A stretch of DNA of 64,000 bases from Streptomyces pluripotens (lineage in GTDB: Bacteria; Actinomycetota; Actinomycetes; Streptomycetales; Streptomycetaceae), in contig NZ_CP021080.1 of the NCBI RefSeq assembly GCF_000802245.2, positions 248,001 to 312,000 on the forward strand. The letters run 5' to 3'. Under the pieces are notes generated by a model. It was not told where the DNA came from, did not search any database, and saw only the letters and a program-made list of their open reading frames with translations. Positions 9,377 through 17,945 of this stretch are shown piece by piece (within the stretch, counting starts at the first letter, position 1; every line of letters starts with the position of its first letter). Position numbers and translations under genes: made by a program.

Positions 9377-9733
9377 GCGAACGCACGGCTCACGGAGGAC
9401 GCCAGGGGCCTGGTGGTCTCCGACCGTGGCGACCGGCAAGTGGCCGCCTCGGTCGCGGCGGCCGACGTGCCACCTCGGGTGGCAGAGGCGATCGGCGACC
9501 GACTGACGGTGCTGTTCGACAGCGGTGTGCGCACCGGTGACGACGTGCTCAAGGTCCTCGCCCTCGGTGCGCGTGCAGTACTGCCCGGACGGCCGTACGT
9601 CTACGGACTCGGCCTGGACGGACAGGCAGGTGTGGAACAGTCATCCACTGTGTGCCGGCGGAGTTGGACCTGCCCCTGGCACTGTCCGGGCACCCCGGAC
9701 TCGGTACGGTCACAGCGGCCGACCGCGTGGCGG
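9377..9733 (+). pseudogene. Remnant of FMN-dependent lactate 2-monooxygenase / alpha-hydroxy-acid oxidase
   Basis: Only the C-terminal third is recognisable: GLVVSDRGDRQV, then VAEAIGDRLTVLFDSGVRTG, then GARAVLPGRPYVYGLGLDGQAG, matching the FMN-phosphate-binding core of this family. The frame breaks near 9639, where one base appears lost; the next frame continues with the family-like tail AELDLPLALSGHPGLGTVTA. A substitution (Pro where Leu is usual before GRPYVYGL) and loss of the N-terminal two thirds confirm decay. The intact enzyme would oxidise L-lactate. The lutABC operon at 54.8-57.7 kb could still cover lactate use. Confidence 0.8.
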
Positions 9734-9954
9734 ACCCCGCTTGCCCCTCACCCACGGACCGTGGTGGGCCGATCCCTCGGGGGTGTTTCGACGGTCCTGT
9801 GCGGTGCCCGCGACGTCGGGTGCGTGCTCTCGGCGTGCCGGACGAAAGCCCCCGTACTGGACGCACTTGGGGTTTCGGCCGGTGCGGCGAGCGTGCGTGC
9901 CGGGCGCCGCGGGCGCGGTGCGGGATGTTCGAACCACCCCCTGACAACGGGGGA

Positions 9955-11709
9955 CTAGGCGTACCGGTCCGACCGCTCCGCCGGTTGCACGAAGGGCCCG
10001 TTCGTGCCGGCGATCGACACGGACCGCGGGCTCGCCGACGGCGGATCGGTCAGCCAGCGCTGGCCCGCGGAGCGGTCCCGGACCTTGACCACGAGGTCGG
10101 CACCGGGTGTCACGCCGGCGTTGGCAAGCGCCAGCTCCTGGTCCCAACGGGGCAGCAACTCGCCCTGAGGGGTGAGGTCGTAGCGCACGTCGTCGCCCCG
10201 GGTCGAAGCGGTGCCGGTGCATCTGCCGAGGATCACGACGCCGGCGTCGGCGTGCGAGTCCAGACACAAGCCCGAATCAGCCGAACTGCGCAGCAGTCCG
10301 CCGGTCTCGTACGCCCACCGCTGCGTGACGGCCGAGGAGCAGTCCGCGAGAACCGCGCTCGCACCGACCTCGGGCCTGCCCTTGATGTCCAGGCACAGAC
10401 CTGCGGCGGCGTTGCGCAGCCGGGTCGGACGGCCGGTGGCGGGCCGGACCGCCCAACCGGGAGCCGTCGCGGTGGCGGACGGGGACGGGGCGCCGGCGCT
10501 GGTGGGGGAGGCGACCGGACCGGTGCCGGATCCGCCGTGCGGCCACACGTTGATCACGAGGGCAGCCGCCAGAAGCCCGGCCGAAACCATTCCCACCCCG
10601 ATGAGCAGCATTCTGGATGACCGTGCTGGGCCAGGCTCCCCGAGCGGCAGGCGGGCGGCTGTGCGGCCGGCTGTGGGGGCGAAAGGTCCAGGGGCACCGT
10701 CGCTCTGCCCCAGGGCGCGGTGCGCGGCGGCCGGGGCTCGCGACTCGGTGGTGCCGTCACCACGCCGCAGCACTCGCGGCAGCAGGGCACGGGTGAGCAG
10801 TCCGGGCTTCGCCCCGCCCTGGCGGCGCCCGCCGGAGCCCCGGGAGCCGCCAGGGGTGCGGGTGGGATCCAACTGGCGGCGACCGGGGCGCGAGTCGAGG
10901 TAGCGGCGGGCGCCCCAGCCGAGGACCGCCTCGGCGAGCAACACGCCCAAGGCCGCGTCGGCTTGACCCAGTTGCTCTGCGGCGTGCCGGCAATAGACAC
11001 AGCCGACCAAGTGTTCCTGGACGTCAGGCAACAAGGCGCCGCCCCGGCGGAGTGGAGCGTCGAGCAGACGGTTGTAGTAGCGGCATTCCTTGCTGGGCGC
11101 GAGTTCCCGGTGGGCGCACACCAGGCCCTCCCGGAATTTCTCACGCGCCCGTTCGAGCGCGGTCGTCGCGCTCTCGTCCTCCATGCCGAGCAAGTCGGCC
11201 GGAACGCTGACCGGTTCGGCTTCGACCTCGATATGCCACAGCAGCGTCCGCTCCGGCCGGGCAAGGCCGTGGAACGAGTGGTCGGACAAGGCACGGTTTT
11301 CCGGTATCAGTGTCCTCGCGGCGCGCATCCCCCGGCCTCCGGCCGGCTTTTCGAGCCCGGGCAACACGGTGGCGATCCGGTCCGCGCGGGACCAGTTCAC
11401 CACCGTGTCCCGGACGGCCACCAGAAGACGCGGCCGGAGCGCCTCGCCGGACTCGCCGAGAGCGAGCCGGTCGAGTACCTGGTGGAAGGCGGCGGCGGTG
11501 ACCAAGTGGGCGAGCGGCCCGACGACTGCCAGGCAGATGACGGCGTAGTCCTGCACCGGCTCCCAGTGCCGGGCCATCAGAAGCGCGGCGGACCGGGAAG
11601 CCTCCGCATCGGAGCCGGCGCGCAGCGGACCGGCGATCAACTCGTCCGATTCCCTGGGGGCCTTGCCGGACGAAGGATGGGGGGAACGAGGGGGGTGGGG
11701 GGTGAGCAC
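9955..11709 (-). CDS. Sigma-factor-like / zinc-finger / transmembrane / ricin-B lectin fusion protein (paralogue 1)
   Basis: 584 residues. The GTG start (11707-11709) follows AAAGGAA by eight bases. The N-terminal 230 residues read like a helical ECF-sigma-type region (HWEPVQDYAVICLAVVGP, LLVAVRDTVVNW, LLWHIEVEAEPVSVPADLLG, RAREKFREGLVCAHRELAP). Next is a zinc-binding H233-x3-C237-x2-C240 motif as in ZAS anti-sigma factors. A low-complexity linker leads to one transmembrane helix (about 367-389), and the outer part carries a ricin-B-like domain with repeats (LCLDIKGRPEV, QRW at 463-465, LCLDSHAD). The order predicts an inside DNA- or RNA-polymerase-binding head and an outside lectin. A paralogue lies at 21674-23500, and both share upstream blocks. 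Whether the head is an active sigma factor is unproven. Confidence 0.75.
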   Translation of the reverse strand: MLTPHPPRSPHPSSGKAPRESDELIAGPLRAGSDAEASRSAALLMARHWEPVQDYAVICLAVVGPLAHLVTAAAFHQVLDRLALGESGEALRPRLLVAVRDTVVNWSRADRIATVLPGLEKPAGGRGMRAARTLIPENRALSDHSFHGLARPERTLLWHIEVEAEPVSVPADLLGMEDESATTALERAREKFREGLVCAHRELAPSKECRYYNRLLDAPLRRGGALLPDVQEHLVGCVYCRHAAEQLGQADAALGVLLAEAVLGWGARRYLDSRPGRRQLDPTRTPGGSRGSGGRRQGGAKPGLLTRALLPRVLRRGDGTTESRAPAAAHRALGQSDGAPGPFAPTAGRTAARLPLGEPGPARSSRMLLIGVGMVSAGLLAAALVINVWPHGGSGTGPVASPTSAGAPSPSATATAPGWAVRPATGRPTRLRNAAAGLCLDIKGRPEVGASAVLADCSSAVTQRWAYETGGLLRSSADSGLCLDSHADAGVVILGRCTGTASTRGDDVRYDLTPQGELLPRWDQELALANAGVTPGADLVVKVRDRSAGQRWLTDPPSASPRSVSIAGTNGPFVQPAERSDRYA

Positions 11710-12208
11710 GGAACGGGTTCCTTTAGTGCTGTTTGGTGCTGTTTGGCGCTTGGTGTAATGGCACGCAGGGCGGTGCGAACCCCGGGTGCGCGGGAGCGGG
11801 AACGCACCGGCGCCCGACCGGGCCCGGTTTCTCAACTCCCGTGAAAACACGAGGCTTTACCGCAGTGCAACTGCTGCAACCCTTGCACAACTTCCACATG
11901 GGCAACAAGGCTCCCGTACCACACCCACGGGTTAGGGAGGAAGTCGGAAATACGGCGGCGGACCGGTCCGGTGGGCCCACTGCACTGTGACGGGCACCCC
12001 GTGTGAAACGTGCGCACGCGCCGAGGGCCCACGCACGCTCCCGGTCCACGGCGCCCGGTGGTGAACTGGTCCCCGGCCCTCTCGGAAGGCCCCGCGCGGA
12101 ACGGCGGCTCTCCCGCGCGCGACCGGCCGCCGGCCCTGTTCGTCCGCCCTCGGCCGGCGGCCCCGGCGGCTTCCCCCGCCGGCCGGGAGCGGGTCTCGAA
12201 GCCGTGTG
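11710..12208. other. About 500 bp without a gene, upstream of sigma/ricin paralogue 1
   Basis: The interval holds the promoter and a leader of roughly 150 bases for paralogue 1. Near the start codon, the decamer CCAAACAGCA (minus strand) occurs twice in tandem (about 11728-11748). The conserved blocks are listed separately. Frames towards 12000-12200 have shadow-like composition and no supported gene. Confidence 0.5.
11861..11910 (-). promoter_or_regulatory. Conserved upstream blocks of sigma/ricin paralogue 1
   Basis: Plus-strand block TTGCACAAC...CACATGGG...AACAAGG at 11883-11910 and block CGCAGTGCAACT at 11861-11872 both recur, with few changes, upstream of the paralogue at 23645-23705. 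Apart from these the two intergenic regions are dissimilar, so the blocks are likely promoter or operator elements. Confidence 0.6.
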
Positions 12209-12586
12209 TCAGAGCTGCCAGGAACGGAGCCGCTCGGCCGCGCCGTACACGTCAGCCTTACCGGAGACAAGGTCGCGGGCGAGATCGACGAGCGCCCCGT
12301 AGGGCGGGTCGATGCCTACGCCGCTGACGAACATGTAGGCCACCGCGGTCGCGCAGGCGAAGCGGGCATTGGCCGCGGGCAACGGCTTGAGCACGGCGAG
12401 CGCGTGCAACAGGGCGGCGGCCCGCCAGGCAGGGTCGGAGTCCACGCCGAGCCGGGGCGGGTCCACCCGGTGCCGCGCGACGGCCGCGACCAGCGCGGAG
12501 AAGTCATCCACAGCCGGCTGGTCGGGCAGGACCTCCTCATGCCGCTGGAGCAACCACGGAACATCAATGTGGATGGCGGAGGACAT
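12209..12586 (-). CDS. Doc/Fic-like toxin of a toxin-antitoxin pair
   Basis: A 125-residue all-helical protein that follows the antitoxin gene by 3 bp. It resembles the actinomycete Fic/Doc-type toxin component: the region AALLHALAVLKPLPAANARFACATAVAYM is at the position of the Fic HPFxxGNGR motif, with the His kept but the phosphate-binding Gly and the trailing Arg context poorly conserved (PLPAANAR). GIDPPYGALVDLARDLVSGKADV follows, common in these proteins. Canonical Doc phosphorylates EF-Tu; whether this degenerate version does is unknown. The ATG start at 12584-12586 overlaps no other gene; translation is probably coupled to the antitoxin. Confidence 0.7.
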   Translation of the reverse strand: MSSAIHIDVPWLLQRHEEVLPDQPAVDDFSALVAAVARHRVDPPRLGVDSDPAWRAAALLHALAVLKPLPAANARFACATAVAYMFVSGVGIDPPYGALVDLARDLVSGKADVYGAAERLRSWQL

Positions 12587-12589
12587 TGC

Positions 12590-12829
12590 TCAGGCGGCCT
12601 CGCCCTTGGCGGGGGGCTCGTCGTCGGGAAAGGCTGCCGCGAACTCCTCGGCGTGGGCGGCGAAGAAGTGCCGGAAGGCCTCGGCGCCCTCCTCCAAGGC
12701 CCGGTGCCGGGCGATGTCGGCGGCAGCCGCCTCACGCACGAGAGCCTTCATGGACGTACCGCGCTCCTTGGCGATCCGCCGCAGGTCCGCTAGTTCCCGT
12801 TCGCTGAACTCCACGTTGAGAGCAGGCAT
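12590..12829 (-). CDS. Ribbon-helix-helix antitoxin
   Basis: A 79-residue acidic protein. The N-terminal MPALNVEFSERELADLRRIA followed by KERGTSMKALVREA matches the Arc/MetJ-type ribbon-helix-helix DNA-binding fold. The C-terminal half (Ala/Glu/Phe-rich) would wrap the toxin. Its stop is 3 bp before the toxin start, the usual antitoxin-first order, which implies autoregulation of the pair. The promoter should lie in 12830-12950. It is separated from the upstream cupin gene by a strong terminator. Confidence 0.8.
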   Translation of the reverse strand: MPALNVEFSERELADLRRIAKERGTSMKALVREAAAADIARHRALEEGAEAFRHFFAAHAEEFAAAFPDDEPPAKGEAA

Positions 12830-12950
12830 GGGCCACACCGTACCGTGCGGGTACTCAACCGTAAATACCACCAGGTCAGTGCGGGCTTGACGCGGTACCT
12901 GCCGACCGGGAGCACCCTGTCCGGTTGCCGTGGTCCGGCTCGGCAGTGTC

Positions 12951-13017
12951 CCCTTCGCCCCCTCCAGGACGGGCTGCCGGCGCCCACCAGCGCTCGCCCT
13001 GGAGGGGGCGAAGGGGA
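12951..13017 (-). terminator. 19-bp perfect inverted repeat after the cupin gene
   Basis: The arm at 12951-12969 (CCCCTTCGCCCCCTCCAGG) is perfectly complementary to 12999-13017, with a 29-base loop, and it abuts the cupin stop codon. It insulates the toxin-antitoxin pair from the cupin transcript. Confidence 0.75.
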
Positions 13018-13018
13018 T

Positions 13019-13414
13019 TCAGAGGTCAAGCGCGTGCCCCGTCGTCGCGTCAACGTGGTCGGGGACCTCGCCGTGTCGCTCACCGACCGTAGCGGTCCCG
13101 GTGGGCTCGAACATGAGGATCGCGGCGCCGGTGGGCGCGTACGGCTTGTGCTCGGTCCCCCGCGGAACGGTGAAGACCTCACCTTTCGTGAGCCGGACCG
13201 TGCGCTTTCCGGCCGGCTCACTCAGGCAGATGCGCAACTCCCCGTCGAGCACCAGGAAGAACTCATCGGTGTCGTCGTGGACGTGCCAGACGTGCTCGCC
13301 CTCCACCTTGGCGATGCGCACGTCGTAGTCGTTGACGCGTGTGACGATGCGGGGGCTCCACAGCGCGTCGAAGGAGGCCAGGGCCTTGCCGAGGGCAATG
13401 GGTTCGCTGCTCAT
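13019..13414 (-). CDS. Small single-domain cupin protein
   Basis: A 131-residue protein with the cupin-2 metal site: HVWHVHDDTDEFFLVLDGEL supplies the GX5HXHX3-4E-like motif, and VPRGTEHKPYAP supplies the second motif with its His. These residues normally bind one metal; the activity cannot be predicted (dioxygenase, isomerase or sensor). The ATG at 13412-13414 follows GAGGA. It is divergent, with a 53-bp gap, from a GlxA/AraC regulator that very likely controls it. Confidence 0.8.
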   Translation of the reverse strand: MSSEPIALGKALASFDALWSPRIVTRVNDYDVRIAKVEGEHVWHVHDDTDEFFLVLDGELRICLSEPAGKRTVRLTKGEVFTVPRGTEHKPYAPTGAAILMFEPTGTATVGERHGEVPDHVDATTGHALDL

Positions 13415-13467
13415 GGAGTGCATCCTCGCCGGATGGGCGCGGCCCGTGTGAGTGCTAGGAATTGCAC

Positions 13468-14460
13468 ATGCCGATGGAATCCTCGCACGTCGCCCACACG
13501 GCGGGCCCGCACCGGGTCGTCGTGATCGTGGACGAGAACTCGAACCCCTTCGAGCTCGGCTGCGCAACCGAGGTCTTCGGCCTCCACAGGCCCGAGATCG
13601 GTCGCAGCCTGTACGACTTCCGCCTCTGTGCGCCCGAACCGAGCGCGCTGATGCGTGACGGCTTCTTCACCCTCACGGGAGTCGCCGGGCTGGAAGCCGC
13701 CGACTCAGCAGACACCTTGATCGTCCCCAACCGGCCCGACATTGATGTGCCCCGCCACCCGGCCGTACTCGACGCCGTCCGGCGGGCGTGCGCACGCGGT
13801 GCGAGGCTGGTGGGCTTCTGTAGCGGGGCCTTCACCTTGGCCGAGGCCGGGGTCCTCGACGGGCGACCGGCCACCGTGCACTGGCAGTGGGCGGACTCCT
13901 TCCGAACCCGCTTCCCCACCGTCCGGCTCGAACCGGACGTGCTGTTCGTCGACGACGGTGACGTCCTCACCGCCGCGGGGAGTGCCGCAGCTCTCGACCT
14001 GGGTCTGCACATCGTCCGACGGGACCACGGCGCGGAGGTCGCCAGTTCCGTCAGCCGGCGACTTGTCTTCGCCGCACACCGTGACGGCGGGCAACGACAG
14101 TTCATCGAACGCCCCGTGCCCAAGATCCCCGATGAGTCCCTCGCGCCCGTTCTGGCCTGGGCACAGGAACGGCTGGACGCTCCGCTGACGGTGGCCGACC
14201 TGGCGGCACGGGCCTCGGTCAGCCCTGCGACACTGCACCGTCGCTTCCGAGCGCAACTGGGCACGACACCACTGGCGTGGCTCACCGGGGAACGCCTGAC
14301 CCTGGCATGCCGGCTGATCGAGCGGGGTGAGTCGCGCTTCGAGACGGTCGCGCGGCGCAGCGGGCTGGGCACCGCCGCCAACCTGCGCGCTCTGATGCGC
14401 CGCGAGACGGGGCTCGCTCCATCGGCGTACCGACGCCGGTTCGGCCCGGGGACGGACTGA
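13468..14460 (+). CDS. GlxA-family transcriptional regulator (DJ-1/PfpI domain + AraC HTH)
   Basis: A 330-residue regulator. The N-terminal DJ-1/PfpI-like domain spans about 15-185 and has a nucleophile-elbow-type GFCSGAFTLAEAG with Cys, although these regulators are usually not enzymes. The C-terminal AraC/XylS domain (about 225-325) shows both helix-turn-helix units (LTVADLAARASVSPATLHRRF and FETVARRSGLGTAANLRALMRRETG). The ATG at 13468 follows AGGA; a TTG two codons upstream is possible. Divergent from the cupin gene, a typical regulator-target layout. Confidence 0.88.
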   Translation: MPMESSHVAHTAGPHRVVVIVDENSNPFELGCATEVFGLHRPEIGRSLYDFRLCAPEPSALMRDGFFTLTGVAGLEAADSADTLIVPNRPDIDVPRHPAVLDAVRRACARGARLVGFCSGAFTLAEAGVLDGRPATVHWQWADSFRTRFPTVRLEPDVLFVDDGDVLTAAGSAAALDLGLHIVRRDHGAEVASSVSRRLVFAAHRDGGQRQFIERPVPKIPDESLAPVLAWAQERLDAPLTVADLAARASVSPATLHRRFRAQLGTTPLAWLTGERLTLACRLIERGESRFETVARRSGLGTAANLRALMRRETGLAPSAYRRRFGPGTD

Positions 14461-14481
14461 CCGGCGGCCTTCCGCTTGGGT

Positions 14482-14616
14482 GGCACCGTGGCCTCCGGCA
14501 GGAACGACGCGGTTCGGCGACACCGTAGCCCCCGGCGGGACCGACCCGGCTCCGCACGGGAACGCTCGACGAGAGCCGGGCAGCCAGCGAACGCTCGGCG
14601 AAGACCGGGCGGCCAG
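14482..14616. repeat. Two consecutive imperfect tandem repeats
   Basis: A roughly 37-bp unit is duplicated at 14482-14518 and 14519-14555 (both contain CACCGT.GCC.CCGGC.GGA.CGAC), and a 27-bp unit follows at 14561-14587 and 14590-14616 (AACGCTCG.CGA..., ending GCCAG). It lies in the 440-bp gap upstream of the PP2C gene; no gene is evident there. Confidence 0.55.
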
Positions 14617-14900
14617 GCTCGAACCGACGAAGACAGCTGTCCCCCGGAACCGGGACCGGTGGCGATTGATCATGGATGGACAGATTCCCATGTTCCTGTG
14701 CCGTGTGATCGCCAAAGCCCGGACGGGGCGGCCGTACCCGGTGGCGCACCCGCCGGTTCTCCCCGTGACCGCTTCCCGGTCATGACCGGACCTCCGGCCA
14801 CGCCACCGGGGTCGCCGCTCATAGGAGGGCGTGAAGCACTACGCTGGTACAGACGTTATGCCACCTGTTCACTGTGAGTGTGCGCTTGGGAGCGGCGACG

Positions 14901-17309
14901 ATGAGCCGGGTCTATCCGTTCGACGACGCGGCGACGGCCCGGGCTGTCATCAACGACGACGGAACGCTGGTGGAGTGGAACGACGGCGCGCGGCGCCTGC
15001 TCGGCCACCCGGCGGACGAGGTCGTGGGCCGCCCTGCCGTCGAACTGTTGGCCGAGTACGGCGCCCCGGCCGTGCCTTCGGGCACGCGCTGGGACGGAAC
15101 GGTCGGATTGCGCCACCGTGACGGCCACACCCTCGCGGTCTGGCTGCTCGCCCATCACAGGCCCTCACACGACGACCGCCCCGGTGACTGGCTCGTGGTC
15201 ACCCCGCTGACGGGTGCCGAGCCGCCTGCTGCGGACGATCTGCCGACCAGGGCGGGCCTGATCCAGTCACCGTGCGCGATCGCCGTGTTCGATGACGAAC
15301 TGCGGCTGCGCCAGATGAACAACGCGATGGCCGACGTCATCGGCCTTCCGGAGAAGCGGGTGCGGGGGCTGCGCCTGGCGGAGATCGACGGCAGGCCGCA
15401 GAGCGAGGAGCTGGAGCGGAACATGCTCCTCGTGCTCACCACGGGCCGTCCGATGGATGTGGAGACGTCCATGCCAGCCAGCAGCGAGCCCAGGGCGCAC
15501 ACCTGGCTCGCCCGTATGGCCCCTGTCGTGGACGCACAAGACCGGATCCGGGGCGTGTCTCTGGCCGGGCACGACGTCACGGAGAACCGCCGGGCCCGGC
15601 AGCGGTTGCAGGTGGTGAACGAGGCCAGCGTGCGCATCGGCACCACCCTCGACGTGACCCGGACCGCTCAGGAGCTGGCGGACGTGTGCGTGCCCGTCCT
15701 CGCCGACTTCGTCACCATCGACCTGCTCGATCCCCACGAGCAAGGCGGCGAGCCCCCGGCACACATCACGGCACCGGTCACCCTGCGCCGGTTCGCCCAC
15801 CAGTCGGTGCTGCGGGGGGTGCCGGAAGCCGTGCTGGAGCCGGGCGAGACGCAGGAGTACCCGCCCCATTCCCCGCAGGCCGACTCCCTCACCGCCGGTC
15901 ACACCATCATCACCTCGATGACCGCGGGCAACATGCAGCAGTGGTTGACGTGGAACACCACGCGCGGCGAGCGGGTACGCAGGTTCGGCATCCACTCCTC
16001 GATGTCGGTGCCGATCAGGGCGCGCGGGCTGACCCTCGGTGTCGCGGTCCTCACCCGCCACCAGCGCCCGGACTCCTTCACCGCCGACGACAGGCTGCTG
16101 GCCGAGGAGATCACGGCCCGGGCCGCGGTCTGCGTCGACAACGCCCGCCGCTACTCACGGGAGCGGGAGACCGCCCTCGCGCTACAACGCAGCCTGCTGC
16201 CGCGCACCCTGCCGCGCACCGCAGCGCTGGAGGCGTCCTCCCGCTACCTTCCGGCCGCACGGGCCGGGGTGGGCGGCGACTGGTTCGACGTGATCCCGCT
16301 GTCCGGAATGCGGGTCGCGATGGTCGTCGGAGACGTCGTCGGGCACGGCGTCCGGGCGTCGGCCGCCATGGGCCGGCTGCGCACCGCCGTACGCACCCTC
16401 GCCGACATCGACCTCGCCCCGGACGAACTCCTCACCCACCTGGACGACCTGGTGGTGCGGCTGTCGGAGGAGTCCGGCGGCGACGGTAGCCCTGGCGAGG
16501 TCGGTGCGACCTGCCTGTACGCCGTTTACGACCCGGTATCACGGCGCTGCACGCTGGCCCGCGCCGGCCACCCGCCGCCGCTGCTGCTACGGCCGGGTAG
16601 CCGGCCCCAGCAGCTCGATCTGCCCGCCGGCCCGCCGCTGGGCCTCGGCGGCCTGCCGTTCGAATCCGAAGAGCTGGAACTGCCCGAGGGCACCGTCCTC
16701 GCCCTGTACACGGACGGTCTGGTGCAGTCCCGGGAGCCGGACGTGGACGCCAGGTGGGCGCTGCTGCGCGAGGCCCTCGGAACGAGCGCGGACTCCCTGG
16801 ACGGGACCTGCGACCGGATCCTGCACGCCCTGCTGCCGCACGGGGACGCCGCGGACGACGTGGCGCTGTTGCTCGCCCGCACCCGGGGGCTGCCCGCCGC
16901 CCAGGTGGCGACCTGGGACATCCCCGCCGATCCGGCGCTGGTCGCGCCGGTGCGCAAACAGGTGGTGCACCAGCTGGCCGACTGGGGACTGGGCGAGACC
17001 GCGTTCACCGCGGAACTGGTGGTCAGCGAGCTGGTCACCAACGCCATCCGGTACGGCTCGCACCCGATCCGGCTCCGACTGATCCACGACGCCACCACGC
17101 TCATCTTCGAGGTGTCCGACACCAGCCACACCGCTCCGCACCTGCGCCGGGCCAAGACCTTCGACGAGGGCGGCCGGGGCCTGCTGCTGGTGGCGCAGCT
17201 CACCCAGCGGTGGGGCAGCCGGCACACCGCAGAGGGCAAGACGATCTGGGCGGAACTACCGCTCTACGAGCCCGAGGCACACGACACGTACGACGAGCAC
17301 GACGCCTAG
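14901..17309 (+). CDS. Multidomain PAS-PAS-GAF-PP2C(SpoIIE)-HATPase regulator
   Basis: An 802-residue soluble signalling protein. Two PAS-like segments cover about 5-100 and 125-230, a GAF domain about 235-415, and a SpoIIE/PP2C phosphatase about 430-663 with GGDWFDV (near 457) and GDVVGHG (near 477) carrying the metal-binding Asp residues. A C-terminal GHKL ATPase of the RsbW type (about 677-790) has an N-box ELVTNAIRYG and GGRGLLLV. The chosen ATG has GGGAG eight bases upstream; a GTG nine codons earlier is weaker. It combines the phosphatase and kinase activities of anti-sigma partner switching in one chain, a design widespread in Streptomyces. A STAS antagonist at 35840-36241 is a possible but unproven partner. 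Confidence 0.9.
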   Translation: MSRVYPFDDAATARAVINDDGTLVEWNDGARRLLGHPADEVVGRPAVELLAEYGAPAVPSGTRWDGTVGLRHRDGHTLAVWLLAHHRPSHDDRPGDWLVVTPLTGAEPPAADDLPTRAGLIQSPCAIAVFDDELRLRQMNNAMADVIGLPEKRVRGLRLAEIDGRPQSEELERNMLLVLTTGRPMDVETSMPASSEPRAHTWLARMAPVVDAQDRIRGVSLAGHDVTENRRARQRLQVVNEASVRIGTTLDVTRTAQELADVCVPVLADFVTIDLLDPHEQGGEPPAHITAPVTLRRFAHQSVLRGVPEAVLEPGETQEYPPHSPQADSLTAGHTIITSMTAGNMQQWLTWNTTRGERVRRFGIHSSMSVPIRARGLTLGVAVLTRHQRPDSFTADDRLLAEEITARAAVCVDNARRYSRERETALALQRSLLPRTLPRTAALEASSRYLPAARAGVGGDWFDVIPLSGMRVAMVVGDVVGHGVRASAAMGRLRTAVRTLADIDLAPDELLTHLDDLVVRLSEESGGDGSPGEVGATCLYAVYDPVSRRCTLARAGHPPPLLLRPGSRPQQLDLPAGPPLGLGGLPFESEELELPEGTVLALYTDGLVQSREPDVDARWALLREALGTSADSLDGTCDRILHALLPHGDAADDVALLLARTRGLPAAQVATWDIPADPALVAPVRKQVVHQLADWGLGETAFTAELVVSELVTNAIRYGSHPIRLRLIHDATTLIFEVSDTSHTAPHLRRAKTFDEGGRGLLLVAQLTQRWGSRHTAEGKTIWAELPLYEPEAHDTYDEHDA

Positions 17310-17317
17310 CTACGCCT

Positions 17318-17335
17318 AGTGCCGCAACAGGCACT
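17318..17335. terminator. Short hairpin between convergent genes
   Basis: AGTGCC (17318-17323) pairs with GGCACT (17330-17335) over a 6-base loop, between the PP2C stop (17309) and the sigma factor stop (17350). The stem is modest, so the assignment is tentative. Confidence 0.45.
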
Positions 17336-17349
17336 GGGTGAGCAAGTGG

Positions 17350-17898
17350 TCAGCCGGCCGCGAGCCAGGGCCGCACCTGCTTGCGGGCCTCGTGCAGACG
17401 CGACTTGAGGGTACCGAGCGGGACACCGACGCGTTCGGCGACCTCGGCGTAGTCCAGCTGGCAGATGTCCCGGTAGACCAGTGGCGCGACCAGATGCGGT
17501 CGCTCCCGCTCCAGGCGGTCCAGCGCCTCCAGCAGATCCACCCGAGAGCCGGCGATGACGCTGGTGGTACGCGGGTCGACCACGTGCGCGGGCTCGATGG
17601 TGGCGGGCTGTTCCGCAGCCCTCCGTTTCAGTTCCCGGTACTTCTGCCGGCAGCAGTTGGCGATCACCGTGTACAGCCAGGTGCCGAAGCGGCTGCGGCC
17701 CTCGAATCCCGAGATGTGCCGGGCTACCTGTACCAACACGTCCTGGGCGGCCTCCTCGGCGTCTTCCCGGCAGGGCAGGAAGCGCCCACAACGACGCACG
17801 ACCTCGGGTCGGATCTGGGCCAGCAGCTGCTCCAGGGCCGCGCTGTCGCCGGCGGCGGCACGACCGGCGAGGTCTTCCAACGGCGCCAGGTCCTGCAC
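17350..17898 (-). CDS. ECF-type RNA polymerase sigma factor
   Basis: 182 residues. Sigma region 2 is at about 25-88 (EDAEEAAQDVLVQVARHISGF, then FGTWLYTVIANCCRQKYRE) and region 4 at about 125-178 (CQLDYAEVAERVGVPLGTLKSRLHEAR). The GTG start (17896-17898) follows AAGGGGGG. No anti-sigma gene follows; instead a Ser/Thr kinase gene with an extracellular domain is divergent, 47 bp away. The kinase could control sigma activity by phosphorylation, as is known for some ECF groups, but here it is inference. The region 4 helix should read its own -35 element. Confidence 0.9.
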   Translation of the reverse strand: MQDLAPLEDLAGRAAAGDSAALEQLLAQIRPEVVRRCGRFLPCREDAEEAAQDVLVQVARHISGFEGRSRFGTWLYTVIANCCRQKYRELKRRAAEQPATIEPAHVVDPRTTSVIAGSRVDLLEALDRLERERPHLVAPLVYRDICQLDYAEVAERVGVPLGTLKSRLHEARKQVRPWLAAG

Positions 17899-17945
17899 GG
17901 ACGGGCCCCCCTTCGCATTGATCTCAGGACAGGCATGATAGTCGT

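Noticed and set aside
9920..9960. GTTCGAACC-like stretch resembling a tRNA T-arm
   Set aside because: No acceptor, D or anticodon stems can be built around it; it falls at the end of the sigma/ricin gene.
9652..10620. 322-residue plus-strand open frame
   Set aside because: Only its first 27 codons are meaningful (tail of the lactate monooxygenase relic); the rest is antisense to the sigma/ricin gene.
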